Shown here in pieces: positions 1-6,452 of a stretch of DNA of 14,746 nucleotides (its first letter is position 1; each line of letters begins with the position of its first letter). The notes under the pieces were generated by a model. That model worked only from the letters and a program-made list of their open reading frames with translations. It was not told the origin of the DNA and did not search any database. Position numbers and translations under genes: made by a program. This stretch comes from an uncultured Clostridia bacterium (GTDB lineage: Bacteria > Bacillota > Clostridia > Oscillospirales > Ruminococcaceae). The stretch lies in NCBI GenBank assembly GCA_947302065.1, contig CAMYUO010000010.1, positions 1-14,746 on the forward strand, read 5' to 3'.

Positions 1-540
1 GACAGCATCTACCCGTTCTCGCTGGTCGATATGCCAAAGAACAGCTCGCTTATCGACGTCGGCACGGGCGCAGGCTTTCCGTCCTGCCCTGTGAAGATAT
101 GGCGTGACGACCTGCGTCTGACGCTCGTTGACAGCCTGCAGAAAAGAATAACTTTCCTTGCGCAGCTTTCCGACTCGCTGAGTCTGGGTGCGACCTGCAT
201 ACATTCAAGGGCGGAAGACCTCGGAAACAATGCAGAGTTCAGAGAAAAGTTCGATATCGCCACCGCAAGAGCCGTCGCAAACCTCGCAGACCTGTGTGAG
301 TATTGCCTGCCGTTCGTCAAAGTCGGCGGAAAATTCGTCGCACTTAAAGGCTCGGGCGCAGAGGAAGAGCTGAAAGAGGCAAAAAATGCGATAAAAACGC
401 TCGGCGGAAAGATAGCGCAGACCACAGAGTATGCGCTGCCCAACGGCGACGGCAGAACGCTCATCGTCATTGAGAAAACGAGCGAAACACCCGACAAGTT
501 CCCGCGCTCATCAGCGCAGATAAAGAAAAAGAGCCTTTGA
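1..540 (+). CDS. rsmG: 16S rRNA (guanine-N7) methyltransferase RsmG, 5' end missing
   Basis: The reading frame is open from base 1 and ends at TGA 538-540, giving the last 179 residues; roughly 60 N-terminal residues lie outside the window. RsmG is a cytosolic SAM-dependent enzyme that methylates N7 of a guanine in the 530 loop of 16S rRNA (G527 in E. coli). Visible motifs, numbered in the fragment, are the SAM-binding DVGTGAGFP (19-27), the acidic end of strand 2 in LTLVDS (40-45), TARAVANL, and FVALKG before the C-terminal strands. The tail PRSSAQIKKKSL is typical of Firmicutes RsmG. The stop codon overlaps the -35 box of the next promoter, so the following gene is transcribed independently. 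Assignment is secure from motif order. Confidence 0.95.
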   Translation, partial: DSIYPFSLVDMPKNSSLIDVGTGAGFPSCPVKIWRDDLRLTLVDSLQKRITFLAQLSDSLSLGATCIHSRAEDLGNNAEFREKFDIATARAVANLADLCEYCLPFVKVGGKFVALKGSGAEEELKEAKNAIKTLGGKIAQTTEYALPNGDGRTLIVIEKTSETPDKFPRSSAQIKKKSL

Positions 541-565
541 CAAACGCATTGTTATGTGGTATAAT
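537..565 (+). promoter_or_regulatory. Consensus sigma-A promoter upstream of element A1 and tatD
   Basis: TTGACA (537-542) and TATAAT (560-565) are separated by exactly 17 bp, and TGG immediately before the -10 makes an extended -10. All twelve hexamer bases match consensus. The -35 overlaps the rsmG stop codon. Transcription would start near 572, about 245 nt before the tatD ATG, so the whole of repeat A1 would be in the transcript. Confidence 0.9.
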
Positions 566-580
566 ACATACTATGTTTAT

Positions 581-793
581 GTGATTGGTATTTACTGTGC
601 ATTTCTGTTATCCTCTCGATGTTGTTGAGGATATTCTCTTGGAAGTGCTATTCTCCAGACTCTCTCTTAGACTCTTACTAATTTTTCGTTACAGGGGACC
701 ATTAACTTTTCAAGTCCCCTGTGGCGAAAAATCAATAAAAGGTTTAGGAAAGGGGTCTGGGGGACAACCCTTCTCCAAAAGGGTTTCCCCCAA
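581..793 (+). repeat. Intergenic hairpin element A, copy 1 (A1), in the tatD leader
   Basis: This 213-nt stretch is homologous to 4246-4440 (opposite strand) and 4455-4676. Shared parts are a 5' segment with ATTGGT and CTCTTGGAAG-like text, a linker reading AAAAGGTTTAGGAA then GGGGTCTGGGGGA, and a terminal hairpin. Hairpin 1 has an outer stem ATTTTTCG (681-688) with CGAAAAAT (725-732) and an inner stem ACAGGGGAC (691-699) with GTCCCCTGT (714-722). Hairpin 2 pairs GGGGGA-C-AACCCTT (760s-772) with AAGGGTTTCCCCC (779-791) and has one bulged base. It starts just after a consensus promoter and ends about 9 nt before the tatD ribosome binding site. The long reading frame through it is an extension of tatD, not a separate protein. 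Confidence 0.8.
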
Positions 794-815
794 CGATACC
801 GAAAGGATAATACAA

Positions 816-1601
816 ATGAACAATATATTTGACACGCACTGTCACTATGATGACCACTGGTTTGATGAGGACAGGCAGGAGGTGCTTGACAGGGTACTTG
901 GCGACGGCTCGGTGGTTAGCTTTGTCAATCACGCAGCGACCGACGAGGCATCGGCGCTGTTCGGAATAGAAAATGCAAAAAAGTACAGAAACTACTATAC
1001 ATCTGTCGGCTTTCATCCCGAGTTTGCGAGCGTGCTGCCGCAGGACTGGGAAGCAAAGCTTGCTGAGCTTTACGAAAAGGCAAAAGCAACGGGCAAGCTC
1101 ACAGCAATAGGCGAGATAGGGCTTGACTATCACTATGATGGATACGACAGGGACAGGGAGATCGAGGTCTTTGAAAAGCAGCTCGTCTTTGCTAACGAAA
1201 AAGACCTGCCCGTCATCGTGCACTCCCGTGATGCCTCGCAGGATACGCTCGACCTGCTGAAAAAGCACGGCTCACGAGGCGTTATACATTGTTTTTCAGG
1301 CTCTGCCGAGGTCGCAAAACAGGCGCTCGCAATGGGCTTTTACATAGGCTTTACAGGTGTGCTCGCATTTAATAATGCCAAAAAAGCGCTCAAAGCGCTC
1401 GAGGTCGTGCCAATGGACAGGCTCGTGCTTGAAACGGACTGTCCGTATATGGCACCGCCGCCGTTTCGTGGTCAGCGCTGCGAAAGCCCGATGATCGCAG
1501 AGGTCGTTAAGGTCGTCGCCGCACAGAAATGTCTGACCGAACAGCAGGTTTGTGACCAGACCTGCGAGAACGCAAAGAAATTGTATGGAATAGAATTATA
1601 A
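816..1601 (+). CDS. tatD: TatD-family metal-dependent hydrolase
   Basis: The 261-aa protein has the usual TatD length. TatD-family proteins are TIM-barrel, divalent-metal nucleases (3'-5' exonuclease activity in E. coli). Metal ligands are visible in order: D6/H8/H10 in FDTHCH, E100 in GEIGLDYH, H136 in VIVHSRDA, H158 in IHCFSGS and D208 in LETDCPYMAPPPFRG; GFHP lies at 65-68. The ATG at 816 is chosen because AAAGGA (802-807) sits 8 nt upstream and the protein then begins directly with the metal-binding strand. The frame stays open back to 585, but that extension would only translate repeat A1. The gene has its own promoter at 537-565 and is followed immediately by repeat B1. Confidence 0.93.
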   Translation: MNNIFDTHCHYDDHWFDEDRQEVLDRVLGDGSVVSFVNHAATDEASALFGIENAKKYRNYYTSVGFHPEFASVLPQDWEAKLAELYEKAKATGKLTAIGEIGLDYHYDGYDRDREIEVFEKQLVFANEKDLPVIVHSRDASQDTLDLLKKHGSRGVIHCFSGSAEVAKQALAMGFYIGFTGVLAFNNAKKALKALEVVPMDRLVLETDCPYMAPPPFRGQRCESPMIAEVVKVVAAQKCLTEQQVCDQTCENAKKLYGIEL

Positions 1602-1860
1602 CAGGTTTTTTCGTCCACCTTTTTCTCGTAAAAAAGGTGGCGGGTCAAGGGCAGCGCCCTTGTCGCCGTCCGCAGACGGCGAAACGCCCCGTGCCGACAG
1701 GCGCTCCGCAAAGGGTGAATTTAAAAACAGTCCGGTGGACTGTTTTTAAAGAGGGAACGCCCTGCAAGAGAGGGCGTTCCTTTACCCTGTGGTAACGTCG
1801 GCTGCCTCAAACCCTATGGGTTTGACTTTCAAATCGCAAACCAACCGACCTCAGTCGGCA
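1602..1860 (+). repeat. Intergenic hairpin element B, copy 1 (B1)
   Basis: This region between tatD and the glycosyltransferase is homologous to 11576-11847. It is a chain of hairpins: 1615-1624/1631-1640 (loop CTCGTA), 1646-1652/1656-1662, CGCCGTC 1664-1670/1675-1681 (loop CGCA), 1721-1733/1737-1749 (13 bp, loop GGT), GGAACGCCCT 1754-1763/1771-1780 (loop GCAAGAG), CAAACCC 1808-1814/1818-1824, and CCGAC 1845-1849/1854-1858. Text conserved with B2 includes AACAGGTTTTTTCG, GCGCTCCGCAAAGGGTGAAT and ACCCTGTGGTAACGTCGG. No convincing promoter was seen inside it, so it probably forms the tatD 3' untranslated region and the leader of the next gene. Confidence 0.8.
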
Positions 1861-1884
1861 ATAATATACAAGGACAGGATAACA

Positions 1885-2838
1885 ATGCTTGAAAAACTCT
1901 ATATTGTGATACCTTGCTACAACGAGGAGGAAATGCTGCCGATAACGGCGAAAGCCCTGCTCGAAAAGATGCAGACGCTCGTTGATGAGGGCAAGGTACA
2001 CCCTGACAGCAAGGTGATGTTCGTCGATGACGGCTCAAAGGACAAAACGTGGGAAATAATCACAAAGCTCCACTCGATACCGTTTTTCACGGGCGTAAAG
2101 CTGTCACGCAACAAGGGTCACCAGAACGCCCTGCTCGCAGGAATGATGACCGCAATACAATATGCTGATCTAATAATCTCTATGGACGCCGACCTTCAGG
2201 ACGATATCGGTGCGATAGACGGATTCCTTGAGAAAAGAGCCGAGGGCTGTGAGATAGTCTACGGCGTGAGAAGCTCCCGTGAAAAGGACACCAAGTTCAA
2301 GCGTGGCACAGCACAGGGCTATTACAAAATGCTCTCCCGCATGGGCGTTGAGATAACATATAACCACGCAGATTACCGCCTTATGAGCAAGCGTGCCGTT
2401 GAAGCGCTCGCCGAGTTCAAAGAGGTCAATCTGTTCCTCAGAGGTCTTGTGCCGATGGTCGGCTTTAAAACCGACATCGTGACCTATGTGCGCAACGAGC
2501 GTCAGGCAGGCGAGTCAAAGTATCCGCTCAAAAAGATGATAGGCTTTGCTATCGAAGGCATAACCTCTATGTCGATCAAACCGATAAGATTCATCACGTT
2601 TATCGGTTTTCTGATATTCTTCGTGTCGATCGTCCTGCTGGTGAAGTTCCTTATCACTTGGGCGATAGGCAACACCGTTCCCGGCTGGTCAACGATAGTT
2701 ATCTCGATATGGGCTATCGGCGGACTGCAGCTGCTCTCTATCGGAGTCATCGGAGAGTATATCGGAAAAATATATCTTGAAACTAAGGCTCGGCCTAAGT
2801 ATATAATCGAAACTGATCTTGAAGAAAAAGGAGACTGA
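1885..2838 (+). CDS. Membrane-anchored family 2 glycosyltransferase (GtrB/CsbB/dolichol-phosphate-mannose-synthase-like)
   Basis: The 317-aa protein has an N-terminal GT2 domain and two C-terminal membrane helices (about 236-258 and 268-290). Motifs are IVIPCYNEEE (7-16), VDDGSKDKT (47-55), the metal/nucleotide-binding DADLQD (101-106), ADYRLM (162-167), NLFLRGL (182-188) and RQAGESKYPLKKM (206-218). This layout matches enzymes that transfer a sugar from a nucleotide donor to a polyprenyl phosphate on the inner membrane face for later glycan modification; the sugar cannot be read from sequence. ATG 1885 follows AAGGACAGGA and starts right at the GT2 fold; upstream in-frame codons lie in repeat B1. 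No GtrA-type flippase is adjacent. The stop is 4 nt before the SseB-domain gene, implying co-transcription. Confidence 0.9.
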   Translation: MLEKLYIVIPCYNEEEMLPITAKALLEKMQTLVDEGKVHPDSKVMFVDDGSKDKTWEIITKLHSIPFFTGVKLSRNKGHQNALLAGMMTAIQYADLIISMDADLQDDIGAIDGFLEKRAEGCEIVYGVRSSREKDTKFKRGTAQGYYKMLSRMGVEITYNHADYRLMSKRAVEALAEFKEVNLFLRGLVPMVGFKTDIVTYVRNERQAGESKYPLKKMIGFAIEGITSMSIKPIRFITFIGFLIFFVSIVLLVKFLITWAIGNTVPGWSTIVISIWAIGGLQLLSIGVIGEYIGKIYLETKARPKYIIETDLEEKGD

Positions 2839-2842
2839 AACC

Positions 2843-3388
2843 ATGCCAGAATTTAAAGTTGAAAATTTACAGGAGAGCGTTGAGAAGATCGACAACTCCG
2901 AATTTGTCAAGGCTATCGAAGCAATGAGAGCCGATTACACGGACGACAACAAGAACGACGTTATGAACAGAGCTGTTTTTGACGTTACATATTTCGTTCC
3001 CGCTTTCAGAGATGAAGGTTCATCTCTGACACAGGGCAAGGATGAAAGACTTTCTTTCTCGGAGCAGAGACAGGCAAGATTCGTTCTGCTCGAAAATCCT
3101 CAGGGCGAAAAGTATATCCCTGCTTTCACAGACCACGAGTCGCTGCTCAAATTCAGAAACGAGCAGGCTCAGGGCGCACAGGGATTCATCATGTCTTTCC
3201 CTGACCTCGCAAGCGTTGTTGAGGTTTTCCCGAACATCGCAGGCTTTGTTATCAACCCGTTCACTCACAACCTGCCGTTCGCTAAGGAATTCGTTGCAGA
3301 GATAAAGAAAAACATCGTCGCTCAGATGGAAAAGATAGAAGCAGAGCAGAAAAAAGCCAACATAACTATGTCCACAAACAACGAATAA
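2843..3388 (+). CDS. SseB N-terminal-domain protein
   Basis: This 181-aa soluble protein resembles the SseB N-terminal family (PF07179): FDVTYFVPAF (46-55), an insert, RFVLLENPQGEKYIPAFTDHESL (split 79-101), then FIMSFPDLASVV and FVINPFTHNLPF. The family name comes from an enhanced serine sensitivity phenotype in E. coli; its biochemical role is not established. ATG 2843 is preferred over ATG 2819 because AAAGGAG (2827-2833) sits 9 nt upstream of it and 2819 lies before that site and overlaps the glycosyltransferase. The C-terminus is a charged helix (about 148-172), perhaps coiled coil. No hairpin terminator follows; the next gene has its own promoter. Assigned by pattern recognition. Confidence 0.8.
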   Translation: MPEFKVENLQESVEKIDNSEFVKAIEAMRADYTDDNKNDVMNRAVFDVTYFVPAFRDEGSSLTQGKDERLSFSEQRQARFVLLENPQGEKYIPAFTDHESLLKFRNEQAQGAQGFIMSFPDLASVVEVFPNIAGFVINPFTHNLPFAKEFVAEIKKNIVAQMEKIEAEQKKANITMSTNNE

Positions 3389-3413
3389 TAATTATCTGTT
3401 CATACAGCGACTG

Positions 3414-3442
3414 TTGACAAAGTGCTTTTATCGTGTTATACT
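3414..3442 (+). promoter_or_regulatory. Sigma-A promoter for the membrane/coiled-coil gene
   Basis: TTGACA (3414-3419) and TATACT (3437-3442) are spaced by 17 bp, with TGT directly before the -10 (extended -10). The expected start is near 3449, giving a leader of about 48 nt containing AAAGGAG (3479-3485). Confidence 0.88.
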
Positions 3443-3496
3443 ATTAGTTAAAGAAAATGACCAATAGTTTTCTGTTGTAAAGGAGTCGTATCTAAA

Positions 3497-4192
3497 ATGG
3501 CGGATAAAAAGGAACTCGACCGAGTCAATCGCGTCGCTGACCTGATAGACCGATATTATCAGTTTGAAGACGCTGTTGATGTCAATAAACAGAATATTGA
3601 GTACCTCAAAACATATATCCACGACGGTGACTATGTTGAGCAGAACTTCGATATGAAGAGCAAGTTCCTGCGTGATATCGCTATTTCCGCAGGCGTGGCT
3701 GTCGTTGCGTTCGCAGTCGGCCTGTTATTCACGAACCTCATCATCGGCGGAATAATCGGCGTTGCCGCTCTGATCGTGTGCATAATCGTGTTCAAAGCGA
3801 TCGCTACGGCAAGGCTCAACGCCAAAAAGCAGGAGCAGGTCGAGGTAAACACGGGAATCACCGAGCAGATAGAGGTGCTTGAAAAGCGTACAAAGCAGAT
3901 GGAAAAACAGCGTGAAGACTATAAAAAAGGTCTCGAATCGAGGCTGGATTTCCTGTCTGTCGATTATATCGGCAATATCGGTACCGTCAAGGAGTATCTT
4001 GAAAAAGGCGAGGCAGAGACCTGCGAGGACGCTGTTGCACTGCTTGAGCAGAATATGATGATGGCAAAGCTGAGCGATGCGATGAACAAAAGTGCAAGAA
4101 AGCCGCTGGATATGGACTATAACCAGCAGAAAGAAAAGTTCGGCGACCCGCTTGCCGCTATCAAAGAAAGACGCAAAAAGAAAAGAAACTAA
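3497..4192 (+). CDS. Hypothetical membrane protein with central helical hairpin and coiled coil
   Basis: I do not recognise a family for this 231-aa protein. It has a charged helical N-terminus (1-58), two closely spaced hydrophobic helices (about 61-79 and 81-100) forming a membrane hairpin that would place both ends on the same side, a Q/E/K-rich segment likely to be coiled coil (about 106-150), and a strongly basic tail ending in ERRKKKRN. No signal peptide, cysteine motif or catalytic motif is visible, so a structural or scaffold role at the membrane is possible but not shown. The ATG follows AAAGGAG (3479-3485) at 11 nt. It is a single-gene unit, with its own promoter (3414-3442) and an intrinsic terminator directly after the stop. 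Confidence 0.85.
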   Translation: MADKKELDRVNRVADLIDRYYQFEDAVDVNKQNIEYLKTYIHDGDYVEQNFDMKSKFLRDIAISAGVAVVAFAVGLLFTNLIIGGIIGVAALIVCIIVFKAIATARLNAKKQEQVEVNTGITEQIEVLEKRTKQMEKQREDYKKGLESRLDFLSVDYIGNIGTVKEYLEKGEAETCEDAVALLEQNMMMAKLSDAMNKSARKPLDMDYNQQKEKFGDPLAAIKERRKKKRN

Positions 4193-4198
4193 TATTAA

Positions 4199-4228
4199 AA
4201 GCCTTGGATTTCACTCCAAGGCTTTTTT
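4199..4228 (+). terminator. Intrinsic terminator of the membrane/coiled-coil gene
   Basis: GCCTTGGA (4201-4208) pairs with TCCAAGGC (4215-4222) over a 6-nt loop and is followed by TTTTTT (4223-4228). It begins about 8 nt after the stop codon. Confidence 0.92.
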
Positions 4229-4245
4229 GTATGCTTGCTGCACAG

Positions 4246-4440
4246 CTGGGGGAAACCCTTTTGGAGAAGGGTTATCCCCCAGACCCCCTTCCTAAACCTT
4301 TTAAAGATTTTCGGCTGACGGGAGTTTTACTCCCGCAAGCCGAAAATGTCTAAGAGTTCAGAAAAGAGAGTGTGAGAAAAAACCTCCCAAGAGAGTGCCC
4401 TCAACAGTATAGCAGGTATACCTAAAACCAATACACATTT
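4246..4440 (-). repeat. Intergenic hairpin element A, copy 2 (A2), minus strand
   Basis: Read on the minus strand this aligns with A1 from ATTGG through GTTGAGG, CTCTTGG, AAAAGGTTTAGGAAG, GGGGTCTGGGGGA and the terminal hairpin ending CCCCCA. Hairpin 1 uses ATTTTCGGCT (4307-4316) with AGCCGAAAAT (4338-4347) around CGGGAGT (4319-4325) with ACTCCCG (4329-4335): different stem bases from A1 at the same place. Hairpin 2 is nearly identical to that of A1, including the single bulged base. A TGCTATACT extended -10-like string lies near its 5' end (minus, -10 at 4406-4411) but lacks a good -35. A2 and A3 are head to head. Confidence 0.8.
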
Positions 4441-4454
4441 GTTTACACCTTAAT

Positions 4455-4676
4455 TCTGTACGATTGGAAAGACCTCTTGAAAGTGTCATCTTCAAATCTC
4501 ACCCTGAGCCTTAGTCAAAAACAGGCATATGGGTCTATTTTTGTGCCCATATGCCTGTTTTTCATTAAAAGTTTTAGGGGTGGGGTTTGGGGATGCGACA
4601 GAGTAACCGTTACCACGGTTACTCCCGAGAGAATGGCAACGCCATTCTCGGCTTTATTCAAAAGGGTCCTCCCCAA
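4455..4676 (+). repeat. Intergenic hairpin element A, copy 3 (A3), divergent from A2
   Basis: This is homologous to A1 through GATTGG, CTCTTGAAAGTG, TTAAAAGTTTTAGGGG, GGGGTTTGGGGA and the ending CAAAAGGGTCCTCCCCAA. Hairpin 1 is replaced by an unrelated perfect 17-bp stem (4517-4533 with 4546-4562). The loop of hairpin 2 is expanded by two extra hairpins: AGTAACCG/CGGTTACT around 4593-4623, and GAGAATGGC/GCCATTCTC (4628-4650). It ends 3-4 nt from the stop codon of the minus-strand cardiolipin synthase gene. Together with A2 it fills the convergent intergenic region, and no gene is supported there. Confidence 0.75.
4517..4562. terminator. 17-bp perfect hairpin inside A3, possible bidirectional terminator
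   Basis: The stem AAAAACAGGCATATGGG (4517-4533) pairs perfectly with 4546-4562 over a 12-nt loop. Because one arm ends in T5 and the other begins with A5, either strand has a GC-containing stem ending in a U run. It could terminate the cardiolipin synthase transcript on the minus strand, about 120 nt after its stop. It also occupies the hairpin-1 position of element A, so termination may not be its origin. Confidence 0.55.
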
Positions 4677-4679
4677 TCA

Positions 4680-6263
4680 TTACAGCAATGGTGCAAATGG
4701 TTTCAAAACAGCGGAGGTGAGCTTGCTGAACAGCGAGCGTGACTCGATATCATCATAGGTTATCTCGTCGCAGCTGTTTTCAAACATATCGAGCATATCC
4801 GCCTTTATATCAGCGATACAGCTTGCATTGCGGACATAGGTCGCACACTCAAAGTGCAGATAAAGGCTTCTGAAATCGAGGTTTATCGTGCCGACAACAG
4901 CGGTGTCATCGTCAGAAACGAAAGTCTTTGCGTGGATAAAACCCGGCTGGTATTCATAAATGCGAACGCCGAGGTCCATAAGGTCTTTGTAGAACGACTT
5001 GGTGATGCAGTGAACATACCACTTATCGGGAATCCTCGGGGTGATGATGCGCACGTCAACACCGCTTTTTGCAGCGTAGCCAAGCGCAGTTATCATCTCG
5101 TTGTCCGGGATAAGATAAGGCGTGGTGATGTAAATATAATCATTTGCGTTGTTGATTATGTCCATGTAGACAAGCTCGCCGACGTTCTCGTCGTCAAGCG
5201 GAGAGTCGCCGTAAGGAATGATTATGCCGTCGGTCAGCGGGTACTGCGCCTCATCGGGTCGGTAAAGCTCGCATCTGGTGCGCTCGCCCGAAATGACGTC
5301 CCACATCTGAATGAACATCATCGTGAAATTCCACACAGCCTCGCCTCTGACGAGGATAGCGTTGTCTTTCCAGTGACCGAAACGTGTCTTCTGATTGATG
5401 TATTCGTCGGCAATGTTCACACCGCCCGTGATGCCGACGTTTCCGTCAACAACAAGTATCTTTCTGTGGTCACGGTTGTTCTGGACTGACGATATCATCG
5501 GTCTGAACGGGTTGAAAACCAGCGTTTTTATGCCTTTTTCAGCCATTTTCTGTTTGTATCTGAAAGGCAGGGTGAACTGGCTGCCCATTCCGTCATAGAT
5601 AAGGCGCACTTCAACGCCCTGCGAAACTTTTTCAAGCAGCACCTCAACGACTTCCTGCCACATCTTGCCGTCGTCAATGATGAAATACTCCATAAAGATG
5701 AACTTTTTCGCCTTGCGAAGCTCTTCGAGCATAACAGCGAATTTGGTCTCACCAAACGGCAGATAGACCGCCGATGAATTGCGGTAGGCAGGGTAGCCGC
5801 CGAAATGGTCGATGTACTTGACCATTTTTTCAAAGTCACGGTTTTCCGCAGCTATCTGCTGCAGCAGCGACCTGTCGGTCTTTAAATACTTCTTGGTCTC
5901 CTCGCATTTTTTCGAGTAGTTCATTTTAAGACGTCTTGAAGAATACTGATTGTTGAGTATCAGATAAAGCACCGACGTGAACACGGGGACTGCAATAAGC
6001 GGCACTATCCACGCCAGCTTGTATGCAGGGTTCTCGTTGGTGTTGATGATGACAAAGCCGAGGAATATCGCAAGCCACGAAAAGACGATGCGCTCATAGG
6101 TCGACATCCAGCTCAGCGTCGTAAATGTCAGCAGGATAAGCGAAAACTGCACAAGCAGCAGCATGATTATTGTTGTTTTCTTGGAAAAAGCGATACGTAT
6201 CAGCTTTTTAGGCTTTTTCTTCGGACGAGGCTGCGTCTTGTCCGCATTGTGTATAGTCTTCAC
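4680..6263 (-). CDS. cls: Cardiolipin synthase (phospholipase D superfamily)
   Basis: With the GTG start at 6263 this is 527 aa. Cls joins two phosphatidylglycerol molecules into cardiolipin plus glycerol at the cytoplasmic membrane. Hydrophobic helices lie at about 32-51, 60-74 and 82-104. Two PLD domains carry HKD motifs: HRKILVVD (H266, K268, D273) followed by GNVGITGGVNIADEY, and HAKTFVSD (H444, K446, D451) followed by DDTAVVGTINLDFRS. The frame is open to ATG 6329 and also has an ATG at 6296, but a promoter (6297-6325) overlaps or follows those codons, so they would not be transcribed. GTG 6263 has GGGGGGAG just upstream, at a short spacing of about 3 nt; this makes the exact start uncertain. 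It is divergent from the 61-aa protein gene. Confidence 0.92.
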   Translation of the reverse strand: MKTIHNADKTQPRPKKKPKKLIRIAFSKKTTIIMLLLVQFSLILLTFTTLSWMSTYERIVFSWLAIFLGFVIINTNENPAYKLAWIVPLIAVPVFTSVLYLILNNQYSSRRLKMNYSKKCEETKKYLKTDRSLLQQIAAENRDFEKMVKYIDHFGGYPAYRNSSAVYLPFGETKFAVMLEELRKAKKFIFMEYFIIDDGKMWQEVVEVLLEKVSQGVEVRLIYDGMGSQFTLPFRYKQKMAEKGIKTLVFNPFRPMISSVQNNRDHRKILVVDGNVGITGGVNIADEYINQKTRFGHWKDNAILVRGEAVWNFTMMFIQMWDVISGERTRCELYRPDEAQYPLTDGIIIPYGDSPLDDENVGELVYMDIINNANDYIYITTPYLIPDNEMITALGYAAKSGVDVRIITPRIPDKWYVHCITKSFYKDLMDLGVRIYEYQPGFIHAKTFVSDDDTAVVGTINLDFRSLYLHFECATYVRNASCIADIKADMLDMFENSCDEITYDDIESRSLFSKLTSAVLKPFAPLL

Positions 6264-6296
6264 TTTCTCCCCCCATTCTATTTTTTCTCCCACCAT

Positions 6297-6325
6297 ATTA
6301 TAACACTCAAATTGACTTTTTGCAA
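6297..6325 (-). promoter_or_regulatory. Sigma-A promoter for cardiolipin synthase
   Basis: On the minus strand TTGCAA (6320-6325) and TATAAT (6297-6302) are 17 bp apart, with TGT before the -10. Transcription should begin near 6290, which excludes the upstream ATG codons at 6329 and 6296 and supports GTG 6263. Confidence 0.85.
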
Positions 6326-6328
6326 GCA

Positions 6329-6368
6329 TTTGCGCCGTTTTCGCAGTTATATTAAGTTTTGGCGCAAA
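6329..6368. promoter_or_regulatory. Inverted repeat between divergent promoters, candidate operator
   Basis: TTTGCGCC (6329-6336) and GGCGCAAA (6361-6368) form a perfect 8-bp inverted repeat with a 24-bp spacer. The left half lies 3 bp beyond the -35 of the cardiolipin synthase promoter; the right half lies 26 bp before the -35 of the opposing promoter. A dyad in this position could bind a regulator controlling both genes, or loop as DNA. This is inference from placement. Confidence 0.45.
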
Positions 6369-6394
6369 AAGACTGTATTATTCAACAAAAACAG

Positions 6395-6423
6395 TTGCAA
6401 TCCGTAAAAAATCATTGTATAAT
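6395..6423 (+). promoter_or_regulatory. Sigma-A promoter for the 61-aa protein and xylulokinase
   Basis: TTGCAA (6395-6400) and TATAAT (6418-6423) are spaced by 17 bp. It has the same -35 variant as the divergent cardiolipin synthase promoter. The start is expected near 6430, leaving a short leader with AAAGGAG (6438-6444). Confidence 0.87.
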
Positions 6424-6452
6424 ATTCATATGCAATGAAAGGAGAAACTGCG

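Noticed and set aside
581..793. Known riboswitch or T-box in the tatD leader
   Set aside because: No recognisable T-box or riboswitch core was seen, and related copies (A2, A3) lie in a convergent region where they lead into no gene.
585..815. 77-codon in-frame N-terminal extension of tatD
   Set aside because: It translates repeat A1, has no ribosome site at its ATG, and the protein from 816 already has the full TatD length.
1602..1860. CRISPR-like array in element B
   Set aside because: The hairpins are not direct repeats of fixed length separated by unique spacers; they are distinct palindromes, and no cas gene is present.
4477..4758. 93-aa plus-strand reading frame across A3 and the end of cls
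   Set aside because: It runs through the hairpins of A3 and antisense to the cls C-terminus; no ribosome site and no protein-like pattern.
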